NCBI RefSeq assembly: GCF_044005705.1
Contig: NZ_JBIPKE010000020.1
Span: forward strand, 434,001 to 498,000
Origin: Marinoscillum luteum
Lineage (GTDB): Bacteria > Bacteroidota > Bacteroidia > Cytophagales > Cyclobacteriaceae
Reading direction: 5' to 3'
DNA: 64,000 nt
Part shown: piece by piece, positions 50,995-60,512 of the stretch
Numbering within the stretch: the stretch's first letter is position 1
Layout of the letters: every line of letters begins with the position of its first letter
Translations under genes and position numbers: made by a program
Notes under the pieces: generated by a model
Told to the model about the DNA's origin: nothing
Databases searched by the model: none
What the model saw: the letters and a program-made list of their open reading frames with translations, nothing else

Positions 50995-53484
50995 ATGAAA
51001 AAAAATAGCAATATAAAGTTGCACATCACAATGTTTCTGGCCTTTGCCACTTTGATCCTGTCTTGTGACAAAAAGCAAAACAACCACCTCAAACTGAACG
51101 ATCAAGAGTACTTCCAAAGTCGTGGGCTTAATGTACTTGTCTACACCAGCTGGTACAATGGGCTCTTCAGTGATGAGAAAAAAAGTGGTATCGAACTGAT
51201 TCACCATGAAGTGCGAACAGCCACCAACGGCGATGTTCGCCTGGGGCCTACCCCAGAGCAATGGGACCCGATCCCAACGTTCAGGGAACGCAAAGTAGAT
51301 CATGAAAATGGGACAATTGAAGCATTTCTGCACTATCCGGCGTTCAACTTCGAATACAGCGTGAAAGTAAGTCAGGAAGGCCCTTCTGTAAACATTAGCG
51401 TCAACCTTGAATATCCAGTTCCCGAGAAACTGATTGGCAAAGCCGGATTCAACCTGGAGTTTATCCCTCCCGCCTATTTTGAAAAAGGATACCTCATGGA
51501 TGAAAAGAGTGGCACCTTCCCTCTCTACCCGAGTAGCAGCATGGAAATCAAAAATGGAGTGGTCGATCCTTTGCCACTGGCAACGGGCAGCAGCCTGGTA
51601 CTTTCACCCGAAGATCCAAAAACCAGGGTAGCCATCAATTCAAGAATGGGCGATCTGGCCCTTTACGATGGACGCGATAAAGCGCAGAATGGGTGGTTTG
51701 TAGTAAGATCACTCCTACCAGCGGCTAAAACAGGGAAAGTATTAGAATGGACATTGGAAGCCAACACCATTCCTGGGTGGACCAGACCTCCGGTAATTGG
51801 TCATTCACAACAAGGGTATCACCCTGATCAGCCAAAAAAGGCAGTAGTCGAACTGGATAGAAATGACCAGTCCACCTCATCAGCCAAGCTCATCAAAATA
51901 GCAGGAGATGGCAGTGAAGAAATCGTCATCGGAAAAGCACTCACTCAGTGGGGCGCCTACCTCCGTTACAATTACGGAACTTTTGACTTCACCGAAATAA
52001 AAGAGAACGGCCTGTATGTCATCGAAGCTGGAAACACCCGAACGGAAGCATTCAAAATCTCTGCCGATGTATATGGCACTGCCTGGCAACCTACCCTGGA
52101 TATTTTCTTTCCAGTACAGATGGATCACATGTTTGTGAACGAAGCCTACAAAGTATGGCATGGAAAATCACACATGGATGATGCTCTTCAAGCACCTGTG
52201 GACTGGGTGCACTTTGACCTCTATGCCCAGGGGCCTACTACAGACACTCCATACCAACCAGGTGAGCACATTCCGGGGTTGGACATTGGCGGATGGTATG
52301 ATGCCGGGGATTTTGACATTCGTACTCAGACCCAGTGCTATGTTGTACAAAACCTTGTCAATACCTGGGAGGCATTCGGTTTGGATCGTGACCAGACCTC
52401 TATAGATCAAACCCTACAGTACGTAGACATTCACAAACCTGACGGGAAAGCAGATTTACTGCAGCAAATAGAGCATGGAACCCTGGCATTAATTGCGCAA
52501 CACCGGGCTGTAGGACATGCCATTCACGGGATAGTGGCCGCCCATCTTTCTCAATATACACACCTGGGTGATGGCGTGACCAAAACAGACAACCTTATCT
52601 ATACACCCCAGCTGGACAGTTTTAAGACTGACGGTTTCAGAAGTGGCACATTTGATGACAGATGGGCATTTACCAGCCGCACCACTCCGCTCAACTACCG
52701 CTCAATAGCCGCCCTGGCTGCCGCCAGTAGGGCACTGAAAGGATATAATGATGCGCTGGCAGATGAGTGCCTCACCACGGCTATCAATGTCTGGAAGGAG
52801 GAGCATGCCAAAGAGCCGGATCTTTTTCACCATGGAAATACTACGGGTGGAGCATTAGATGATGAAGAGCTTAAAGCAGCCACCCAATTACTTCTCAGCA
52901 CACGAGACCCACAGTATGCCAAACGGATTTCGGAACTATGGCCTACCATCGATAGGAATTTTGGACAGCATGCCTCCAGAATAGCTGCAGTACTTCACCT
53001 ACTGGATGATGACCTTAAAAACAAAATACCACAACGGGTAGCTCAGTACAAAATATGGATGGACTCTATCGAAACTCAGAATCCATACGGTGTTCCGGTA
53101 ACCACGGGAGGTTGGGCTGGTTCGGGTGCAGTAGTGGGTTTTGGAATCACCGCTTATGATTTACATCAGGCCTTCCCTGATATCATTGGATCTGAATATG
53201 TATTTAAAGCACTCAACTATCTATACGGAAATCACCCCGGTTCAGACATCTCGTTGGTATCGGGGGTAGGCACCAAATCCAAGAAAGTAGCTTATGGAAA
53301 CAACCGTGCAGATTACTCTTTTATAGCCGGGGGTGTAGTCCCCGGAGTGCTGATCTTACCTCCTGATTTTCCTGAAAACAAGGAAGATTGGCCCTTTCTC
53401 TGGGGAGAAAATGAGTACGTCGTTTCTGTGGCTTCCGCATATCTCTACCTGGCAAATGCTGCCGACCATTTGTTAAACAAATAG
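50995..53484 (+). CDS. GH9 glycoside hydrolase (endoglucanase-type), lipoprotein
   Basis: This protein has 829 residues from the ATG at 50995, chosen because it gives a lipoprotein signal (MFLAFATLILSC); an in-frame start 45 bp earlier adds a non-signal extension. After a long N-terminal region (about 25-290, unassigned beta-rich) comes the Ig-like cellulase N-terminal domain (about 295-370), then the GH9 (alpha/alpha)6 barrel. Catalytic Asp436 and Asp439 are in GGWYDAGDF, and the acid Glu807 is in WGENEYVVS. The family acts with inversion on beta-1,4-glucans, including cellulose, xyloglucan, glucomannan and cello-oligosaccharides. It is the first gene of a plus-strand operon with CE4, SASA and GH3. 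Confidence 0.92.
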   Translation: MKKNSNIKLHITMFLAFATLILSCDKKQNNHLKLNDQEYFQSRGLNVLVYTSWYNGLFSDEKKSGIELIHHEVRTATNGDVRLGPTPEQWDPIPTFRERKVDHENGTIEAFLHYPAFNFEYSVKVSQEGPSVNISVNLEYPVPEKLIGKAGFNLEFIPPAYFEKGYLMDEKSGTFPLYPSSSMEIKNGVVDPLPLATGSSLVLSPEDPKTRVAINSRMGDLALYDGRDKAQNGWFVVRSLLPAAKTGKVLEWTLEANTIPGWTRPPVIGHSQQGYHPDQPKKAVVELDRNDQSTSSAKLIKIAGDGSEEIVIGKALTQWGAYLRYNYGTFDFTEIKENGLYVIEAGNTRTEAFKISADVYGTAWQPTLDIFFPVQMDHMFVNEAYKVWHGKSHMDDALQAPVDWVHFDLYAQGPTTDTPYQPGEHIPGLDIGGWYDAGDFDIRTQTQCYVVQNLVNTWEAFGLDRDQTSIDQTLQYVDIHKPDGKADLLQQIEHGTLALIAQHRAVGHAIHGIVAAHLSQYTHLGDGVTKTDNLIYTPQLDSFKTDGFRSGTFDDRWAFTSRTTPLNYRSIAALAAASRALKGYNDALADECLTTAINVWKEEHAKEPDLFHHGNTTGGALDDEELKAATQLLLSTRDPQYAKRISELWPTIDRNFGQHASRIAAVLHLLDDDLKNKIPQRVAQYKIWMDSIETQNPYGVPVTTGGWAGSGAVVGFGITAYDLHQAFPDIIGSEYVFKALNYLYGNHPGSDISLVSGVGTKSKKVAYGNNRADYSFIAGGVVPGVLILPPDFPENKEDWPFLWGENEYVVSVASAYLYLANAADHLLNK

Positions 53485-53498
53485 AATCGATACTAAGA

Positions 53499-54755
53499 AT
53501 GAAAAGTAAATACACAGCACTGACTGCAGCACTATTAATGAGCTTATCAGTGGGAGCTCAGATTGATGAAAGTTATGAGGTGGCCACATGGCATGGTTTT
53601 AAAACCTCCGCAGTGAGCTACACATTTGATGACAACACTAGTAATCAGTTGCCTGTGGCTCTGCCACTATTTGACCAATATGGTTTCAAGGTTACCCTGT
53701 ATACGGTGACTAACTGGGGTCCTGATTGGACTGCCCTGCAGAAAGCTTCGAATAATGGTCACGAAGTGGCCAGCCACACCATTTCTCATCCCAGCCTCCC
53801 GAGTATTAGCGCAGAGGAGCAAGAGGCACAACTACAACAATCACAAAGTACCATAAGATCCAATGTGCAGGGTGCGGAAGTGCTCACCCTTGCTTACCCC
53901 AATTGTAACATTGGAGATTTGGCCACCATTGAGAAATACTACATCGCAGGCAGGGTTTGCAGTGGGCAAATCATCTCTGCGAAGCCTGGTGATTACTATA
54001 GATTGAGCTCAATGATCGTTGGCTCACAGGGTGAAGTCAACAGTACGTCGGCATTTCAAACGAAAGTAGAATTGGCTAAATCCTCAGGGGGATGGGCGGT
54101 CTTTCTCATCCATGGCGTTGACAATGATGGTGGGTACTCACCAGTGGCTTCTTCTGTACTTAGCGAGCATGTAGATTTTATGAATGCCAACAGTGATGAT
54201 TACTGGATAGGTACATTTGCTGAAGTAGTCAAATACATCAAAGAGCGCGAATCAATAAGTATTTCAGAGTCTGCCATTACGGCTGACTCGCTGAAGGTCA
54301 CCATTTCTGATGGTCTGGAAGATGCCCTATATAATCAGGCCGTTTCTATCAGACGAAAGCTCCCTGTCAATTGGAGCACCGCCAGCGTATATATAGACGG
54401 TGCTGCTATTGAATCAGACGTGCAATCGGAAAATGGCATTTCATATGTGGTATTTGATGCTGTACCAGATCAAGGAGTGATCACAATAGGAAGTGCTGGT
54501 GGGCCGGCAATAGCACTGGCCACACCCAATGACATCCCTCCGGTTGCATTTCACCCCAACCCATTCAGCGACACCATACAAATCAAGTCTGGTGGTTCCT
54601 TCAAATATTCTATTTATTCCCTAACCGGCCAGCAACTCAGCTCCGGTGAGGGGAATAATTCCATTTTCGTAGGCAAAAGCCTACCTTCAGGCACTTATCT
54701 GGTTCGGGTAAACGATCATTCTAGTATCAGTCAATTCAAAATCGTGAAACAATAA
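53499..54755 (+). CDS. CE4-like polysaccharide deacetylase with T9SS tail
   Basis: This is a 418-residue secreted protein. The signal peptide (about 1-20) precedes a NodB-homology domain (about 30-245) with motif 1 TFDD (Asp44, Asp45) and motif 2 SHTISHP (metal ligands His93 and His97). Motif 3 may be AYPNCN, and FLIHGVDNDGG fits motif 5. A middle beta domain (about 250-335) is followed by a T9SS sorting domain (about 345-418; FHPNPFSDTIQI ... SQFKIVKQ). With GH9, GH3 and GH10 nearby, removal of acetyl groups from hemicellulose is the likely job. It starts 14 bp after the GH9 stop. Confidence 0.85.
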   Translation: MKSKYTALTAALLMSLSVGAQIDESYEVATWHGFKTSAVSYTFDDNTSNQLPVALPLFDQYGFKVTLYTVTNWGPDWTALQKASNNGHEVASHTISHPSLPSISAEEQEAQLQQSQSTIRSNVQGAEVLTLAYPNCNIGDLATIEKYYIAGRVCSGQIISAKPGDYYRLSSMIVGSQGEVNSTSAFQTKVELAKSSGGWAVFLIHGVDNDGGYSPVASSVLSEHVDFMNANSDDYWIGTFAEVVKYIKERESISISESAITADSLKVTISDGLEDALYNQAVSIRRKLPVNWSTASVYIDGAAIESDVQSENGISYVVFDAVPDQGVITIGSAGGPAIALATPNDIPPVAFHPNPFSDTIQIKSGGSFKYSIYSLTGQQLSSGEGNNSIFVGKSLPSGTYLVRVNDHSSISQFKIVKQ

Positions 54756-54765
54756 GTCATTGATC

Positions 54766-56700
54766 ATGCGCAAAGTATTAAAGTCTCTTCTCCTACCTCT
54801 TCTTTTACTCCTTTCACTCTGCACTACCGGACAGCTTCGGCTACCCCGGTTAGTCAGTGATGGGATGATCCTACAAAGAGGAGCTGATGTGAAAATATGG
54901 GGATGGGATACTCCCAATCAAGCCATCAATATTGATTTCAGAGACGTTACTTACCTGGCTAAAACCACTCCTGAAGGAACCTGGGAGATAAAGCTCCCCT
55001 CACTGGAAGCGGGAGGCCCCTACCAAATGACGATTTCAGGCTCAGAGGTAATCACCCTGGAAGACATCCTCATTGGTGATGTGTGGATATGCTCGGGCCA
55101 GTCCAATATGGAACTCACCATGCAAAGAGCCAGTCCCATCTATGCTAAGGAGATTGCTACTGCCGAGAATCCTTTGATCCGACAGTTTAATGTATCCACA
55201 AGGTATGATTTCAAAAAACCTCAATCCGACTTTGAGAAGGGTGAGTGGGTGAAAGCCACCCCTGAAACCGTCATGAGTTTTTCTGCTGTCGCCTACTTCT
55301 TTGGTCGTGCCCTTTTTGAGAAGTACCAGGTACCGATAGGCCTCATCAATACCAGCCTGGGCGGATCTCCGGCGGAAGCATGGATGAGTGAAAAAACGCT
55401 CATGGAGTTTCCAAAGCACTTTGATGAGCTTCAGCGCTTCAAAGACGATGACCTGATCAATGAAATCCAAAACAGTGACAATGAGCGTATCGGCGCATGG
55501 TATCGCACCCTCTTGCAAAAAGATGCCGGCAATAAGAATACCCCCTGGAACACTCCTGACCTGAACACCGATGCCTGGCCATCGATGCCCATACCAGGAT
55601 ACTGGGCGGATCAGCCAATAGGCCCTGTCAACGGGGTGGTCTGGTTCAGAAAAGAAATCAACCTCCCACCCTCTATGAAGGATCAACCGGCAAAACTGCT
55701 GATGGGCAGAATCATAGATGCTGATTCGGTATTCGTCAATGGAGTATTCGTAGGAACTACCAGCTACCAGTACCCACCTCGCAGATATGAAGTGCCCGCC
55801 GGAGTACTCAGGGCTGGTAAAAACATCCTCACTGTGCGGGTGATCAACAGCAGCGGGAAAGGTGGATTTGTACCAGATAAGCCCTACACCCTCACTGTTG
55901 GTCATAAGACCATCGACCTGACCGGCGATTGGAAATACCAATTGGGGGCCGAAATGGAACTGCTCGGCCCTCCTACTTTCATTCGGTGGAAGCCGGGTGG
56001 CCTGTACAATGGCATGCTCGCGCCGCTTTTTAATTACACCATCAAAGGGGCTATCTGGTATCAGGGTGAGTCCAATGCCAGCCGGGCCAAAGAATACAGA
56101 ACCCTCTTTCCTGCCATGATTGCCGATTGGCGCACGCAATGGGATCAGGGTGTTTTTCCTTTCCTTTTTGTGCAGCTAGCCAACTACATGGAAACCAAAG
56201 CCACCCCAGGCCCCAGCGACTGGGCCATGCTGCGCGAAGCCCAGCTACAGGCTCTATCGGTTCCCAATACTGCCATGGCAGTCATTACCGACATTGGGGA
56301 GTGGAACGATATTCACCCGCTCAATAAGAAAGATGTGGGTAACCGGCTGGCCCTGGCCGCAGCGAAACTCGCTTATGGAGATGATCTGGTCCATTCCGGC
56401 CCAGTGTATAAAGATTTTCAGATCAAAGGAAATAAGATGATTCTCACTTTTGAACATACTGGCAGCGGGCTCAAAATCAAAGGAGAAGAACTCAAGGGCT
56501 TTGCTATTGCGGGGAAGAATCAAAAATTCGTTTGGGCAAAAGCCAAAATAAAAGGTAATCAAATCACCGTCTGGAGTGCTGATATAAAAGAACCGGTGGC
56601 CGTACGCTATGCGTGGGCAGACAATCCAGATCAGGCCAACTTATACAATCAGGAGGGCCTGCCAGCTTCTCCTTTCCGTACTGACCAATGGGAGGAATAA
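54766..56700 (+). CDS. SASA-family (sialate O-acetylesterase-like) carbohydrate acetylesterase, second copy
   Basis: This 644-residue exported esterase starts at the ATG at 54766; a TTG two codons earlier is possible but unnecessary. The signal peptide (about 1-23) is followed by LPRLVSDGMILQRGADVKIWGW, catalytic Ser113 in CSGQSNMELT, an inserted jelly-roll domain (about 285-385; NGVVWFRKEINLP), AIWYQGESNASRAKEYRTLFP and the catalytic His in WNDIHPLNKKDVGNRL. It shares its whole layout and its C-terminus with the copy at 7587-9482, in the galactomannan block. Located between CE4 and GH3 genes, it probably deacetylates hemicellulose oligosaccharides. It starts 10 bp after the CE4 stop. Confidence 0.88.
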   Translation: MRKVLKSLLLPLLLLLSLCTTGQLRLPRLVSDGMILQRGADVKIWGWDTPNQAINIDFRDVTYLAKTTPEGTWEIKLPSLEAGGPYQMTISGSEVITLEDILIGDVWICSGQSNMELTMQRASPIYAKEIATAENPLIRQFNVSTRYDFKKPQSDFEKGEWVKATPETVMSFSAVAYFFGRALFEKYQVPIGLINTSLGGSPAEAWMSEKTLMEFPKHFDELQRFKDDDLINEIQNSDNERIGAWYRTLLQKDAGNKNTPWNTPDLNTDAWPSMPIPGYWADQPIGPVNGVVWFRKEINLPPSMKDQPAKLLMGRIIDADSVFVNGVFVGTTSYQYPPRRYEVPAGVLRAGKNILTVRVINSSGKGGFVPDKPYTLTVGHKTIDLTGDWKYQLGAEMELLGPPTFIRWKPGGLYNGMLAPLFNYTIKGAIWYQGESNASRAKEYRTLFPAMIADWRTQWDQGVFPFLFVQLANYMETKATPGPSDWAMLREAQLQALSVPNTAMAVITDIGEWNDIHPLNKKDVGNRLALAAAKLAYGDDLVHSGPVYKDFQIKGNKMILTFEHTGSGLKIKGEELKGFAIAGKNQKFVWAKAKIKGNQITVWSADIKEPVAVRYAWADNPDQANLYNQEGLPASPFRTDQWEE

Positions 56701-56729
56701 TCCCTTTTATCACAAAAACCTGAATAGAC

Positions 56730-59357
56730 ATGTTCTTTAATCGCCCAACGAATACACTGTACTTACTTTCTCTCCTTCTCATTGGCATGGGCTGTCAACC
56801 GCATGCCTCATACGAATTTCCATTTCAAAATCCCGAGCTAACCCTGGAAACCAGAGTGGATGATCTGGTCAGCAGGATGACACTGGAAGAAAAAGTAAGC
56901 CAAATGGTAAACGAAGCACCGGCCATTGAGCACCTTGGGATTCCTGAATACAACTGGTGGAACGAAGGACTGCATGGGGTGGCCAGAGCGGGCCTGGCCA
57001 CGGTATTTCCTCAAGCCATAGGCCTGGGAGCCACCTGGGACGAAAGGCACATGCTGAAAGTAGCTACGGCCATCTCCGATGAGGCACGTGCCAAGCACCA
57101 CAACTTTGTCAGCCGCGGTAAGAGAAACCTCTATCAAGGGCTAACCCTCTGGTCGCCAAACATCAACATTTTCAGAGATCCCAGATGGGGCCGCGGGCAG
57201 GAAACCTATGGAGAAGACCCCTACCTCACAGGCAAAATGGCGGTACAATTCGTCCGTGGGCTGCAGGGCGACGATCCCACTTATCTCAAAACGGTGGCAA
57301 CCGTCAAGCATTTTGCAGTACACAATGGGCCCGAACCTGAGCGCCATGTCTTCAATACTCAGTCCAACTATCGTGACCTATGGGAGACCTATCTACCTCA
57401 ATTCGAGATGGCCATTCGTCAGGGCAAAGCCTACTCTGCCATGTGCGCCTACAACCGCTACAATGACGAAGCATGCTGCGGTAGCAGCACACTCATGACC
57501 GATATTCTAAGAAATGAAATAGGTTTTGATGGCTACATTGTTTCAGACTGTGGGGCTATTGAAGACATCTTTAAGCATCATCAGCTGGTGGCCACGCCTG
57601 AGGAAGCTGCCGCTCTGGCTGTCAAAACCGGTTGTGATCTCAATTGCGGCCTTGGCGAAGCAATATTTCCTTACCTGGTGCAAGCGGTGGAGAAAGGACT
57701 GATTGATGAAAATACGATTGACACTTCAGTGAAGCGACTGTTTATGGCCCGTTTCAAACTGGGGATGTTTGATCCTGAGGAAAAAGTGCCCTTCGCCCAG
57801 ATCCCCTACTCCGTGGTGGATAGCAAAGTACATCAGGCACTGGCCGATGAAACTGCCAGAAAGTCTATGGTGCTGCTGAAAAATGAACAGCAAACCCTCC
57901 CCCTCAGCAAGGATTTGAAAAAAGTAGCCGTCATAGGCCCGAATGCCAATCAATGGCTTATGCTCCTGGGCAACTATAATGGTGTACCGTCAGCACCCGT
58001 CACCCCATGGGCTGGAATTCAACAAAAACTACCCAATGCAAGTGTCACGTTCGCTCAGGGCTGTGAACTTGCAGAGGGCATGCCGATGTTCTACACCATT
58101 CCCGGAGAAAACTTAAATAGCCTTAAGGCTTCTTTTTATAACAACCGCACCCTGCAAGGGGATCCCCTCTACAGTGAGTCATGGGACATGCTGGATGCCA
58201 ACTGGAATGATCGCGCCCCACGTGAAGACATGGATGATGACAACTTCGGAGTACGTTGGGAAGGGCAGCTTTCTCCGTCCGTTTCAGGGTTCTACCAGCT
58301 TGGATTCATAGGCACTATGAATACTCAGCTTTACCTCAACGACAGCCTGGTGGCAAAAACCTCTTACCACTTTCGTGATGAATACGGTGACCCCCGTTTG
58401 AGAAAATCAGACCAGATTTGGCTGGAGGCCGAACAATCCTATGATTTGAAGCTGGAAGCCGGAGACTCTTATGCAGATGCCACTGTCCAACTTGTATGGG
58501 CCGCACCAAAACCCAACCTGAAAGCGGAAGCCCTGAAAGCAGCACAAGATGCCGAAGTGGTGATTTTGTGTATGGGACTAACCCCCAGAATGGAGGGCGA
58601 AGAAATGGACATCCAAATCGAAGGATTCAGGGGTGGTGACCGTACCACGCTTGAGCTTCCACAGACTCAGAAGGATTTGATCAGGTCCATTGAGAAACTG
58701 GGCAAGCCCACGGTTCTGATTCTTTTAAACGGCAGTGCACTGGCCATCAACTGGGAAAATGAAAACATACCCGCCATTCTGGAAGCCTGGTATCCGGGCC
58801 AATCAACGGGAACTGCGATCGCTGATATTCTATTCGGAGACTACAACCCGGCAGGAAGACTCCCTGTCACCTTTTACAAATCAGCTGATGATCTGCCTCC
58901 CTTTGAAGATTACAATATGGCCGGCCATACCTACAGATATTTCCAAGGAGATCCCCTTTACCCGTTTGGGTATGGACTGAGCTATACTTCTTTTGAATAT
59001 GGAGACCTTACCGTGAGTGAAGGAAATACCACCGACCAGGCCGTCAGCGTGCTGGTGAAAGTAACTAACACAGGTAAAGTTGCGGGAGAAGAAGTGGTTC
59101 AGGTTTATCTGTCAAATTTGAGCACCCAATTACCTACTCCGGCGCATTCACTGCAGGGTTTCGAGCGGGTGAGTCTGGAGCCGGGAGAGTCTAAGTTTAT
59201 CCGATTCGTCCTTCCGCCAGCAGCCTTTCGGGTGATCGATGATCAAAATCAAAAGGTGGTGTTGCCCGGGGAGTATCAACTCTCCGTGGGTGGCGGGCAG
59301 CCGGGAGTAACCCTGCAAACCTCCAATATCTTATCAAAAACCATCAATCTGCAGTAA
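56730..59357 (+). CDS. GH3 beta-glycosidase with inserted PA14 domain, lipoprotein
   Basis: This is an 875-residue lipoprotein (lipobox LLIGMGC). The GH3 N-terminal barrel (about 35-370) has KHFAVHNGPEPERH and the nucleophile Asp273 in GYIVSDCGAIED. The second domain (about 385 on; KSMVLLKNEQQTLPLSKDLKKVAVIGPNA) is split by a PA14 domain (about 470-590; ASFYNN, FGVRWEGQLSPSVSGFYQLGF), and a fibronectin-III-like domain ends the protein (VLVKVTNTGKVAGEEVVQVYL). Order and the CNRYN-like block (MCAYNRYNDEACCGS) suit the beta-xylosidase/beta-glucosidase branch. It probably finishes oligosaccharides released by GH9 or GH10. It is the last gene of the plus-strand operon. Confidence 0.92.
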   Translation: MFFNRPTNTLYLLSLLLIGMGCQPHASYEFPFQNPELTLETRVDDLVSRMTLEEKVSQMVNEAPAIEHLGIPEYNWWNEGLHGVARAGLATVFPQAIGLGATWDERHMLKVATAISDEARAKHHNFVSRGKRNLYQGLTLWSPNINIFRDPRWGRGQETYGEDPYLTGKMAVQFVRGLQGDDPTYLKTVATVKHFAVHNGPEPERHVFNTQSNYRDLWETYLPQFEMAIRQGKAYSAMCAYNRYNDEACCGSSTLMTDILRNEIGFDGYIVSDCGAIEDIFKHHQLVATPEEAAALAVKTGCDLNCGLGEAIFPYLVQAVEKGLIDENTIDTSVKRLFMARFKLGMFDPEEKVPFAQIPYSVVDSKVHQALADETARKSMVLLKNEQQTLPLSKDLKKVAVIGPNANQWLMLLGNYNGVPSAPVTPWAGIQQKLPNASVTFAQGCELAEGMPMFYTIPGENLNSLKASFYNNRTLQGDPLYSESWDMLDANWNDRAPREDMDDDNFGVRWEGQLSPSVSGFYQLGFIGTMNTQLYLNDSLVAKTSYHFRDEYGDPRLRKSDQIWLEAEQSYDLKLEAGDSYADATVQLVWAAPKPNLKAEALKAAQDAEVVILCMGLTPRMEGEEMDIQIEGFRGGDRTTLELPQTQKDLIRSIEKLGKPTVLILLNGSALAINWENENIPAILEAWYPGQSTGTAIADILFGDYNPAGRLPVTFYKSADDLPPFEDYNMAGHTYRYFQGDPLYPFGYGLSYTSFEYGDLTVSEGNTTDQAVSVLVKVTNTGKVAGEEVVQVYLSNLSTQLPTPAHSLQGFERVSLEPGESKFIRFVLPPAAFRVIDDQNQKVVLPGEYQLSVGGGQPGVTLQTSNILSKTINLQ

Positions 59358-59383
59358 AACGCGGGCAGAACAGGGGTACTTGT

Positions 59384-59833
59384 TTAAAGAAGAACCTTCA
59401 CCACCACTTTTTTCACATTGGACGCCACGCCCAAGCTGAGACCTGGCATGTGAATGTCTTGTGGAAAAAAGACCGTGAACATACCGGCAGTCACCTTTAT
59501 TTTGTAGTCATACTTGCCAAAAAAATAGACATCCTTTTCGCTATTGTACGGCACAGTCGGCTGCTGGTCGCGCAGGGTGTCAATCCCCATCATTTCTTCA
59601 CCTGCATAAATAAACTGTATATCAGCGTAGCGCTGATGAGCCTCTATCTTACAGTCGGCTTCCTGCTTGCTTTCATATTCCTGCACAGCTACTTTCAGGC
59701 GATCGCCATCCAGCTCATACTTGCCGGGAGCCACCTGACTAAAGTCTGTCGAAAGAAGGTGCTCAAACCCCTCTTTAAATCGCTCACCCAATGTGTAATA
59801 GCGCTCGCAGTTTGCTAATTGATCAATTATCAT
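59384..59833 (-). CDS. YhcH/YjgK/YiaL family protein
   Basis: This is a 149-residue cytoplasmic cupin-like protein with no signal peptide. Family marks are KVAVQEYESKQEADCKIEAHQRYADIQFIYAGEEMMG and FFPQDIHMPGLSLG, which carry the metal-binding His and Glu residues. Relatives are linked to sugar anomer or isomer interconversion (YhcH acts on N-acetylneuraminate anomers). Among hemicellulose genes it may act on a released sugar or uronic acid. It is convergent with GH3 (26 bp apart), with no strong terminator seen between them. Confidence 0.85.
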   Translation of the reverse strand: MIIDQLANCERYYTLGERFKEGFEHLLSTDFSQVAPGKYELDGDRLKVAVQEYESKQEADCKIEAHQRYADIQFIYAGEEMMGIDTLRDQQPTVPYNSEKDVYFFGKYDYKIKVTAGMFTVFFPQDIHMPGLSLGVASNVKKVVVKVLL

Positions 59834-59908
59834 AACGAATACTTTGAGAGCGAATTAACGGCATTCGGACCTAAAAGACAAGTTGCTATTGACATCCTTT
59901 AGATGATA

Positions 59909-60400
59909 CTAATTACCCTTGGGGAGCTTCTCCTGCAAGCCCTGCAACCAAAGGATCAGCTGAGCTGCTTCCGTGCTGTTATTGGTTTTATCCTCGGTAT
60001 CGCTCCGCAATGACAGAGGAATGATTTTGTCCTGATAAAAGGCATTAAATCCGTAAGCTCCAAAATCATTGCGATGTTGCTCAATGGTCTCCACGGGACC
60101 TTTAGAGGCAGGCCATATTTTGGCAATCTGACTGTCCAACTCGGTTTTGGGAACATGAAAGATCACGCTATCAAACTTGGAGATGTGAGGATCCATTCCT
60201 CCGGACAGCCATACTACAGAATCGGCATAGGAACTCACCCGTACATTGCCGGCACCGTCTATGATCCAGTGGCTGTACTGAAAGCCCCAGGCATGGTTGA
60301 CACCAAAGTATTCAAAATAGGCTTGCTGTTCGTCCTGGTCCTCTTCACATGACCCCATGGCCACAAGCAAAATCATGAAATGTAAGAGTAATCTGGTCAT
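59909..60400 (-). CDS. Small lipoprotein of unknown function
   Basis: This 163-residue predicted lipoprotein (lipobox LVAMGSC followed by the acidic EEDQDEQQ) has no family I recognise. It is aromatic-rich at the start (YFEYFGVNHAWGFQYSHWIIDGAGNVRV) and mixed alpha/beta by eye, with no catalytic motif. The acidic stretch right after the Cys suggests surface exposure. It lies between the YhcH-like gene and the cupin lipoprotein, same strand, with gaps of 75 and 112 bp, so it may be its own unit. Confidence 0.6.
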   Translation of the reverse strand: MTRLLLHFMILLVAMGSCEEDQDEQQAYFEYFGVNHAWGFQYSHWIIDGAGNVRVSSYADSVVWLSGGMDPHISKFDSVIFHVPKTELDSQIAKIWPASKGPVETIEQHRNDFGAYGFNAFYQDKIIPLSLRSDTEDKTNNSTEAAQLILWLQGLQEKLPKGN

Positions 60401-60512
60401 CGCTCACAGTTTTTAATGGCGTGTAAATAAGACACGGGATTCAATAGAAAAGTTATATAGCCAGAAAATGATCTTCAGGCAGGCATTTCTATACTTCGAT
60501 AAAATACCTTCA

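Noticed and set aside
55042..56139. Open frame of 365 codons on the minus strand
   Set aside because: It is antisense to the SASA esterase gene, whose catalytic motifs are intact; nothing recognisable is encoded.
59816..59829. Palindrome TAATTGATCAATTA as a possible operator
   Set aside because: It overlaps the first codons of the YhcH-like gene, lacks the central CG of the LacI-type sites and has low complexity, so chance is likely.
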